This document shows, one piece after another, positions 57,904 to 64,000 of a stretch of 64,000 nt of DNA (the stretch's first letter is position 1; each line of letters opens with the position of its first letter). Position numbers and translations under genes: made by a program. Below the pieces are notes generated by a model. It was not told the DNA's origin. It searched no databases and saw only the letters and a list, made by a program, of their open reading frames with translations. The DNA comes from Halobacterium sp. CBA1132 (GTDB lineage: Archaea > Halobacteriota > Halobacteria > Halobacteriales > Halobacteriaceae): assembly GCF_001485535.1 (NCBI RefSeq), contig NZ_BCMZ01000001.1, positions 930,001-994,000 on the forward strand, read 5' to 3'.

Positions 57904-60222
57904 CTACGTCCGGAACTCGAAGCGCGCGCCGCCATCCTCACCGCTTGTGACCGAGACATCCCAGCCGTGGGCGTCCGCGATGCTCTTGACGATGGCGAGC
58001 CCGAACCCGGTACCGTCGTCGGCCCCCGTCTCGCCGTACTCGAAGACGTGCTCGCGGCGCTCCGCGTCGATGCCGCAGCCGTCGTCCTCGACGAAGAAGC
58101 CCGCCTCGCCGTCCAACGGACCGACAGAGACGGTTACGCCCGGACCGTCCTCGTTCCGGGGCCCCGTCGAGCCGTGCTCCACAGCATTGCGGAAGAGGTT
58201 CTCCAGCAGCGACGTGAACCGCGACGAGTCGGCGCTGAGCGTGACGTCGTCGGTGACCGCCAGCGTCGCGTCCGCGGTGTCGACGTTCCGCCACGCGTCG
58301 GCGGCGGCGTCCGACACCGAGAGCGCGCGCACGTCGTCGAGGCTGCGGCCGTGGCGCGCGAGCGCGAGCACGCTCTCGATGATTTCGTGCATCCGGTCCA
58401 GCGACTCGTCCATGCGGTCGAAATACTCGTCGTCGCCGCTCTCGGCGGCCAATTCGAGGTAGCCGCGGGCGACGTTCAGGGGGTTGCGGAGGTCGTGGCT
58501 GACGATGCTCGCGAACTCCTCCAAGCGGTCGTTCTGCCGCTGGAGTTCCCGCTCGTGTTGCTTCCGGTCGGTGATGTCCGTGTACATCGCGTAGCCGTGG
58601 ATGTTCGGCTCGTCGAGGCGGAACGGCACGACGTCAAGCAGGAAGTCCCGCGGCCCGCTGGCGGTCTCGCGGCGGACTTCGACGTTGATGTTCTGTCCGT
58701 CGAAGAGCTTCTGGTTGTACTCGTCGGCCTCCGCTTGGCCGTCGGCGGGGATGATGTACTCGTCGATGTTCTCCCCGACGAGTTCCGCCTCGGTGTAGCC
58801 GAACACGTCCTCGAAGGCGGGGTTGACCGCGCGGACGATTGGGTCGTCGTCCTCCACGACGAAGCTCGCAGTGGGACTCGGGACGTTCTCGAACAGCGCC
58901 GCGAGCCGGCTGTGTTCGCGGCGCAGGTCGGCTTCCCTCCGGCGGAGTTGGCGGACGCGCTCGGCGCGGTCGAGGGCGGCTTCGGCGTTCGTCGCGAGCA
59001 CGCGCAGGAGGTCGTGGTCGGTGCTGTCGAAGCTCCCGACCTCGGTCGCGCCGATCATCAGGACGCCGTGGTCGCCGAGCGGATGGATGATTTCCTCGCG
59101 AATCACCGTCTCGGGGTTGTGGACGTCGGGGTGGTCTTGAACGTCTCTGAACGTCTCGGGTTCGCCGGACTCGTAGACCGCCCACGCGAGGCTCTCGCCG
59201 CGCTCGAACGTCGGCGGCGTGTCCCCGGTCACGGGGTCGGAGACGGACGCCGGACGGAGTTCGTCGGCGTCGTCGGCGGCGTAGAACACGCCCACGTACG
59301 GGAGGTCGAGGAGGTCGTTCGCGGCTTCCACGATGACCGCCGCGATATCGTCGGGGTCGTCCTCGACGAGCATCCGGCGAGTGGCGTCGTGGAGGCCGGT
59401 GAGCGTGTGTTCGCGGTGGCGCTGTTCGGTCACGTCGCTGATGGCGGCGAACGCGTCGAGGCCGTCCCGGTGGCGGAACGGCTTCACCGTAATTTCGAAG
59501 ATACGGTCGTCGTCGGGCAGTTCCGTCTCGAAGATTTTCGCGCCGTTCCCGGGGACGAACTGCTCGGGGTGCGCGTCGAAGAATCCGACCAGCGACGCTC
59601 CGCGAAGGGCGTCCTCGCCGGCGCCGAGGACGCGCTCGGCGGCGTCGTTGACGAGTCTGATTTCGGTGTCGCCGTCGGCGGTGACGTCGTAGAGGACGAG
59701 CGCGTCGTCGTTCTGCTCGAAGAGGTCGCGGAAGCGCGCCTCGCTCTCGCGGAGTTCGCGCTGCGAGCGGATTCGCTCGACGGCCTGATAGGCGTGGGAC
59801 GCGAGCAACTCCGCGAGTTCGACGTCCTCGCCGTCGAAACCGGTTGGTTCGTCCATCCCCGCTTGGAAGACGCCGATGTCGCCGATGGGGACGCTGATGA
59901 CGGACCGCGGCGCGTCCGCTGGCGGGTCCGAGACGCGCGCGTCCTCGCGGACGTCTTCGACTAACTGGGGGTCGCCGGTGCGATACGTGGCTCCGGCGAT
60001 GCCCTCGTCAGCGGCGATGCCGCCGACACTCGGCGCGCGGCCGCTCCACGACCGCACGGCGAGAACGCCGTCGTCTTCGGTCTCGACGACGGCCGAGGAG
60101 AAGTCGAAGGCGGCTTCGGCGGCGTCGGCCATAGCGTCGTAGACCGCGTCCACGTCGTCGGCGCTGGCGACTTCCGTCGCGTACGCGAGGAGGGCGCTGC
60201 GGTGGTCGCGGTCACTCGTCAT
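57904..60222 (-). CDS. Sensor histidine kinase, GAF-PAS-GAF-PAS-HisKA-HATPase
   Basis: 772 aa, no membrane helix, so a cytoplasmic sensor. Two GAF-type modules (about 1-145 and 285-430) alternate with PAS domains (about 165-280 and 440-560). His576 is in IVSHDLRNPLN. The N-box reads LENLFRNAVEHG and the G-boxes DDGCGIDAERREHVFEYG and GTGFGLAIVKSI. It overlaps the response-regulator gene by 11 nt, so the two are a pair. Redox, light or a small ligand may be sensed; not readable. Confidence 0.92.
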   Translation of the reverse strand: MTSDRDHRSALLAYATEVASADDVDAVYDAMADAAEAAFDFSSAVVETEDDGVLAVRSWSGRAPSVGGIAADEGIAGATYRTGDPQLVEDVREDARVSDPPADAPRSVISVPIGDIGVFQAGMDEPTGFDGEDVELAELLASHAYQAVERIRSQRELRESEARFRDLFEQNDDALVLYDVTADGDTEIRLVNDAAERVLGAGEDALRGASLVGFFDAHPEQFVPGNGAKIFETELPDDDRIFEITVKPFRHRDGLDAFAAISDVTEQRHREHTLTGLHDATRRMLVEDDPDDIAAVIVEAANDLLDLPYVGVFYAADDADELRPASVSDPVTGDTPPTFERGESLAWAVYESGEPETFRDVQDHPDVHNPETVIREEIIHPLGDHGVLMIGATEVGSFDSTDHDLLRVLATNAEAALDRAERVRQLRRREADLRREHSRLAALFENVPSPTASFVVEDDDPIVRAVNPAFEDVFGYTEAELVGENIDEYIIPADGQAEADEYNQKLFDGQNINVEVRRETASGPRDFLLDVVPFRLDEPNIHGYAMYTDITDRKQHERELQRQNDRLEEFASIVSHDLRNPLNVARGYLELAAESGDDEYFDRMDESLDRMHEIIESVLALARHGRSLDDVRALSVSDAAADAWRNVDTADATLAVTDDVTLSADSSRFTSLLENLFRNAVEHGSTGPRNEDGPGVTVSVGPLDGEAGFFVEDDGCGIDAERREHVFEYGETGADDGTGFGLAIVKSIADAHGWDVSVTSGEDGGARFEFRT

Positions 60223-60808
60223 CGACGGAGAGCCGGCGGAACAGGACCTCGTAGTCGTCGTCGTCGAAGTCCTCGACGACGGCGTCGAGTTGGCTGCGGA
60301 GGTCGCCGAGGCGGTCTTCGAGCGCTTCGAACTCCTCGGAGTCGGTGACGCTCGGGTCGTTGGATTCGGTCAGCAGCGCGTGCTTGCGAGCGGCCGCGAA
60401 GTACTGCTGGACCGTCTCGTCGTACGTCGAGCGGCTGAGCAGTCGGTCGACGGTCTCGCGGAGCGTCTCGCGGTCGATGGGTTTGCGGAGGTAGTCGTCG
60501 AACCCGAGGTCGACGATGTCGAGTTCGGGTTCGACGGCGGTCACCATCGCGACGCGGCAGTCGAGGCCGCGCTCGCGGATGGTTTCGAGGATGTCGTCGC
60601 CGGAGAGGCCCGGCATCTGCCGGTCCAACAGGACGACGTCGACGGCCTCGCTGAGCGCTTCCAGCGCTGCTTCGCCGTCGTAGGCGGTTTCGACGTCGTA
60701 CTCGTCGCGCAGCCAGATTGCGTAGAGGTCGGCGAGTCCCTCTTCGTCGTCGACGACCAACACTGTGGCCTCGCCGGCGTCCGAATCGTCTGTGCCTTCC
60801 CCTGTCAT
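60212..60808 (-). CDS. HalX-type response regulator
   Basis: 198 aa from the ATG at 60808. Receiver domain with VLVVDDEEGL (acidic pocket), phosphorylation site Asp62 in VVLLDRQMPGLSG, and the Lys in FDDYLRKPID. The C-terminal domain (TYDETVQQYFAAARKHALLTE, then a coiled coil) is the HalX output of haloarchaea, which lacks a known DNA-binding fold. Partner of the adjoining kinase. Confidence 0.92.
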   Translation of the reverse strand: MTGEGTDDSDAGEATVLVVDDEEGLADLYAIWLRDEYDVETAYDGEAALEALSEAVDVVLLDRQMPGLSGDDILETIRERGLDCRVAMVTAVEPELDIVDLGFDDYLRKPIDRETLRETVDRLLSRSTYDETVQQYFAAARKHALLTESNDPSVTDSEEFEALEDRLGDLRSQLDAVVEDFDDDDYEVLFRRLSVDDE

Positions 60809-60920
60809 AGTTTTCCGCACACCGCGGGTCTGCCGGACCTTCGACGTGTACCTATTTATCACTTGTTGGTGCCCTGTGGTTTTGGCAAGCCTAAAATAAC
60901 GCGGCGTTCTACCGGCATCC

Positions 60921-61628
60921 ATGTCAGAATCCGACGGGCCGTACACGCTCGACGACGTCACCGTCGTCATGGGAACGTACAACGAGGAAGCCGCAATCGC
61001 GACCGTCCTCGAAGACATCGCCGACGCCACCGACGGCCGCGCGGACGTCGTCTGCGTCGACAGTTCCGACGACCGCACGCCCGAAATCGCTCGCGACCAC
61101 GGCGCCCGCGTCGTCGAACAGGAACCGCTGGGCTACGGCGTCGCCGTCCGCTCGGCGCTGTACGAGGCCGACACCGGGGTCGCGATTACGACCGACTGCG
61201 ACGACACCTACCCGATGGAGCGCATCCCGGACTTCCTCGCGTACGTCAACGAGGGCTACGACGTCGTCAGCGGCGACCGCCTCTACTGGGGCGCCGACGA
61301 GATGCCCGCGGTCAATCGCCTCGGGAACGCCGCGTTCGCCGCTATCGCGTCCCTACTCGTCGGCGAGCGCGTCCACGACACCACCACGGGGATGCGCGCG
61401 TACCGCCGCGAGGTCATCGAGAACATCGACTGGACGCAGAACACCGGCCTCTCCGCGGAACTGCTCGTTCGCCCGCTCTGCCGGGGCTACGACGTCCTCG
61501 AAGTCCCAATCGAGTACGACGAACGCCTCGGCGAGACGAAACTCGACCCGCTGTCCGGCGGCGCCGAAATCGTGGGCTCGATTCTGAAAGTCTGCGGCGA
61601 GGAACGCCTTCGCGGCCTGCTCGCGTAA
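60921..61628 (+). CDS. GT2 glycosyltransferase (dolichol-phosphate mannosyltransferase-like)
   Basis: 235 aa. GT-A fold: TVVMGTYNEEAAIATVLEDI (nucleotide start), VDSSDD, and DCDDTYPME as the metal-binding acidic motif. LGNAAFAAIASLLVGERVHDTTTGMRAYRREV is typical of the DPM1/DPG class. It moves a sugar from a nucleotide donor to a polyprenyl phosphate carrier for surface glycosylation. The GT-C gene downstream fits the same pathway. Confidence 0.85.
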   Translation: MSESDGPYTLDDVTVVMGTYNEEAAIATVLEDIADATDGRADVVCVDSSDDRTPEIARDHGARVVEQEPLGYGVAVRSALYEADTGVAITTDCDDTYPMERIPDFLAYVNEGYDVVSGDRLYWGADEMPAVNRLGNAAFAAIASLLVGERVHDTTTGMRAYRREVIENIDWTQNTGLSAELLVRPLCRGYDVLEVPIEYDERLGETKLDPLSGGAEIVGSILKVCGEERLRGLLA

Positions 61629-61651
61629 CCATACGATAACTGTCTTTTCGA

Positions 61652-61675
61652 ACTCTCGCCGAACGGGGCGAGAGT
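61652..61675. terminator. Hairpin after the GT2 gene
   Basis: ACTCTCGCC (61652-61660) pairs fully with GGCGAGAGT (61667-61675) around a 6-nt loop. It lies 24 nt past the GT2 stop and 29 nt before the next start, so terminator or operator are both possible. Confidence 0.45.
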
Positions 61676-61703
61676 ATAAGCTACTCGGCTGCGTAGTTAT
61701 AGC

Positions 61704-62021
61704 ATGTCTCGGATTACTGAAACTCGCGGCGTCGCCGGGGAGGACGCGGTCGGACTCGGGAAGGCGTACGCGGTCGTCGACCGCCACGTCGGCACGTGGC
61801 TGCCGGTGGCGTGGAAGCTCGCGGTCTTCTACGCGGCGTGGCTCGGTCTCGCGGTGGCCGCGCGCTCCGTGCTGGTCGCCCCGGAAGCCCTCCAGCTCGT
61901 CGCCATCGCCTACTGGTTCGGGTGGCTGTTCGCCATCGTCACGGCCGTCGTCGGCGCTGTCGTCGTGTTGACCGGCGTGGTCGACCAGTACCGACTCACC
62001 GAGCGGCAGGCGAAGTACTGA
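61704..62021 (+). CDS. Small two-helix membrane protein
   Basis: 105 aa. Helices WKLAVFYAAWLGLAVAARSVLV and IAYWFGWLFAIVTAVVGAVVVL, short charged ends. No family recognised. Convergent with the downstream glycosyltransferase, 1 nt apart. Confidence 0.7.
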   Translation: MSRITETRGVAGEDAVGLGKAYAVVDRHVGTWLPVAWKLAVFYAAWLGLAVAARSVLVAPEALQLVAIAYWFGWLFAIVTAVVGAVVVLTGVVDQYRLTERQAKY

Positions 62022-62022
62022 C

Positions 62023-64000
62023 TCACTCGCTTCTCACCGACGCGTTCACGTAGGCGCCGTCCGGCCCGACGCCGGGCACGTACGCGGCGGCGCCCTCGCA
62101 GTTCCGCAAGTCCGTGCAGAGTTCTCGATATGGCGTCATCGTCCGGTAGCCGTCGTCGGTCCGCTGGACGGGGAACCGGACGCGGTACGCGAACCCGGCG
62201 CCGTAGCCGCCGTCGACGTGCGCGTCGAGTACGACGCTGGCCGCTTCACCGAGCGGCACCGACGCGTTCTCGCTCCCGGAAGATAGTCGCACGCGTCCGT
62301 TCGAGACCGCGAGCGAGACGTTCGCACTCGACGCGTTCCGTGGCGTGACCGTGACGTACGTCTCCTCGTCGCCCGCCGTCAGCGTGAGCGTCACCGTCTG
62401 CGTCCACGACGGCAGCCCCAACTCCGTGTCCACGGTCAGCGACTCGCCGCCCGCGACCTGAATTCGCCGGAGGTCGGGGTCGACCGGGTCGCCGCCGTAC
62501 GGCGACCACGACCCGCGGTAGACGTACCGGTAGAGCGTGCGGTCCGGGTACTCGTCGGCGACGGCGAGCGGGCGCTCGTCGAGCGCGTAGACGGTCCGGC
62601 CGTCGAAGCCCGGGTCGTTGCGCAGCGGCTGGAACGGGTGGTTCAGCCAGTCGCCGTACGGGTCCGGGAGGAAGACGACGCTGTTCGCGGGCGGCCGCGG
62701 CTCGAACGGCTCGTAGGCGGCCTCGTAGTGGTCGGTGAGTTCGGCGTTGTCCCGGACTTGCTCGGCCGTCGCGGACGCCGCGACGCCTCCGAGAACCGCG
62801 CTCGCGACGAGCAGGACGGCCAGCGCCGCTGCGAGCGCGCGGTTCGTGGAGAGCCGGCTCGCGGCGGCGTCGCGGACGCGCTCGGCGCCCGCGAGCAGGC
62901 CGGCGCCGGCGAACGCGCTCACGGGGACGAGCAGGTCGAAGTGGTAGTACGGCCCGAGCGTCGTAATCAGGCCGTTCGGGTCGTCGATGTCCCCGAGGAT
63001 GTTGAAGTTCCCCCAGAAGTAGACGTTCCCGACGACGACGCTGACCGCGACGCCCGCGAGGACGGCTTGCTGCCACGTCCAACCCCGACGATGGGTGGCG
63101 TACGCGCCGACGGCCGCCAGCGGCACGCCGAGCGCGCCGAACGGCGCCCACTCGGTGACGAACTGTTCGAGGACGCTCGCGTTCGCGCGCAGCGCCACCT
63201 CGACGGTGTACTGAATCTCGTGGTTCAGTATCTCGCGGCGGCCGAAGCCGAGGCCGTCCAGCGGCGCGAACGCCTGATACGGGAACACCAGCGGGTCGCC
63301 CGTGACGACGGCGTTGTACGCGAGCGCGACGGCGACCCCACAGAGACCGAACGCGGCGGTCGCGACGCGCCGGCGGAACAGTTCGGAGAAACGGCGTTCG
63401 CGGAGTGGCCCGCGGAGCGTCCAGACGGCGTGCAGGATGAACGGCGTCGCGAACAGGACGGCCGTGTAGGGACGCGAGAAGAACGCGAGGCCGACCGACG
63501 CGCCCGCGACGGCCGCCCACCGAGTGCTCCCGGTGCGTTCGGCGCGGAAGTACGCGAGCGCGAACGCGAGGTTCAGCATCGTCGTCGGCGCGTACGGCAG
63601 GAAGACCGCCGACTGCACGGCGAACAGCGGTGAGCACAGCAGGACGACGGCTGCGAGCAGCCCCGTCCGGTGGTCGAAGGCGTTGCGGACGACGCCGTAG
63701 AGCAGGGCGACGTTGGCGGCGGCGACGGCGGGGAGCGCGTACCGGTAGCTCCCGGCGAGTTCGCCGAGCGCGTAGACGGCGGCGGTGACGGGCGCGTACT
63801 TCGAATAGAGGCCGCGCGGCGAGTCCACGAAGAACCACGGGCGGAACGAGCCCTCGACGGGCGGGTGGAGGAACAGTTTGCCGTCCAGCAGCATCGCGGC
63901 CTGCTGGAGGTAGACGGCTTCGTCGTGGTTCGTGGAGTGGTACGGAAAGACGGTAACGGAGAGCGCGTACGCCGCGAGCGCGGCGACGACCGCGAGTACT
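62023..64000 (-). CDS. GT-C (GT39-like) membrane glycosyltransferase, N-terminus outside window
   Basis: The frame continues past 63894 to the window edge (YHSTNHDEAVYLQQAAMLLDG), so the ATG at 63894 is internal; about 658 residues are visible. The acidic HDEA motif after the first helix is the catalytic loop of GT-C enzymes. About ten helices lie in the first 400 residues, then a C-terminal soluble beta domain (about 200 residues) facing outside. It likely transfers a sugar from a lipid-linked donor to surface proteins or lipids. Confidence 0.82.
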   Translation of the reverse strand, partial: VLAVVAALAAYALSVTVFPYHSTNHDEAVYLQQAAMLLDGKLFLHPPVEGSFRPWFFVDSPRGLYSKYAPVTAAVYALGELAGSYRYALPAVAAANVALLYGVVRNAFDHRTGLLAAVVLLCSPLFAVQSAVFLPYAPTTMLNLAFALAYFRAERTGSTRWAAVAGASVGLAFFSRPYTAVLFATPFILHAVWTLRGPLRERRFSELFRRRVATAAFGLCGVAVALAYNAVVTGDPLVFPYQAFAPLDGLGFGRREILNHEIQYTVEVALRANASVLEQFVTEWAPFGALGVPLAAVGAYATHRRGWTWQQAVLAGVAVSVVVGNVYFWGNFNILGDIDDPNGLITTLGPYYHFDLLVPVSAFAGAGLLAGAERVRDAAASRLSTNRALAAALAVLLVASAVLGGVAASATAEQVRDNAELTDHYEAAYEPFEPRPPANSVVFLPDPYGDWLNHPFQPLRNDPGFDGRTVYALDERPLAVADEYPDRTLYRYVYRGSWSPYGGDPVDPDLRRIQVAGGESLTVDTELGLPSWTQTVTLTLTAGDEETYVTVTPRNASSANVSLAVSNGRVRLSSGSENASVPLGEAASVVLDAHVDGGYGAGFAYRVRFPVQRTDDGYRTMTPYRELCTDLRNCEGAAAYVPGVGPDGAYVNASVRSE

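Noticed and set aside
62246-63838. 530-codon open frame overlapping the GT-C gene on the same strand
   Set aside because: Arg/Pro/Ala-rich shadow frame; the GT-C frame has helices and a catalytic motif.
1-64000. CRISPR arrays, rRNA genes and complete canonical tRNAs
   Set aside because: No regularly spaced repeats, no rRNA-like sequence and no full cloverleaf were seen on either strand.

Overview
The window is a haloarchaeal (class Halobacteria) chromosome segment, probably Halobacterium-like. The evidence is GC-rich DNA, strongly acidic proteins, Tat-type and lipobox signals, a PGF-CTERM tail, a HalX response regulator, a halobacterial-type transducer and mostly leaderless gene starts. I cannot name a species.

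The left flank (1 to 8.2 kb) and right flank (44 to 64 kb) are ordinary host genes. The left flank holds an acidic coiled-coil protein, a HisG-like protein, a Tp34/P19-type lipoprotein, a PGF-CTERM surface protein, a DyP-like Tat protein and an ABC-2 exporter. The right flank holds a PiT-like permease, a nitrate assimilation cluster (NarK-type transporter, mobA, nasD, a 32-aa ORF, nasA), an EamA exporter, a 1062-aa chemotaxis transducer with repeated HAMP-like units, kynU, a two-component pair (HalX regulator plus GAF/PAS kinase) and two glycosyltransferases.

Between about 8.35 and 42.7 kb lies an integrated mobile element of about 34 kb, probably composite. Module A (8.35 to 32.4 kb) has four parts: (i) a tyrosine integrase and DUF5805-like protein; (ii) a 12-gene leftward early-type operon of small acidic, zinc-ribbon and HTH proteins (14582 to 10745) facing a rightward HTH gene; (iii) a secreted metalloprotease with nine calcium-binding-type repeats; (iv) a 17-gene leftward cluster (29852 to 17378) that is almost entirely membrane or surface proteins, including a 1333-aa giant and an 830-aa LamG/Ig-like surface protein. 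Opposite it run an AbrB-type regulator, a P-loop ATPase and small membrane proteins. I see no terminase, portal, HK97-type capsid or tail genes. Instead five small proteins share a two-helix layout (helix, Pro, short loop, Leu-x5-Pro-containing helix) that resembles the major capsid proteins of spindle-shaped archaeal viruses. The cluster is my best candidate for an undescribed virion or membrane-vesicle system.

Module B (about 34.6 to 42.7 kb) has an HTH regulator, a rightward operon of small membrane proteins, a serine recombinase, an MCM helicase and a coiled-coil gene. It also carries tRNA-like RNA elements. Two of them (35806-35843 on + and 42454-42491 on -) have the same acceptor-plus-T-arm layout with covarying stems and stand before the two facing operons. 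A DDE transposase gene (32599-34497) separates the modules.

The right boundary (about 42.75 to 43.99 kb) is about 1.2 kb with no recognisable gene. I found no convincing att direct repeat, no CRISPR array, no rRNA and no canonical complete tRNA.
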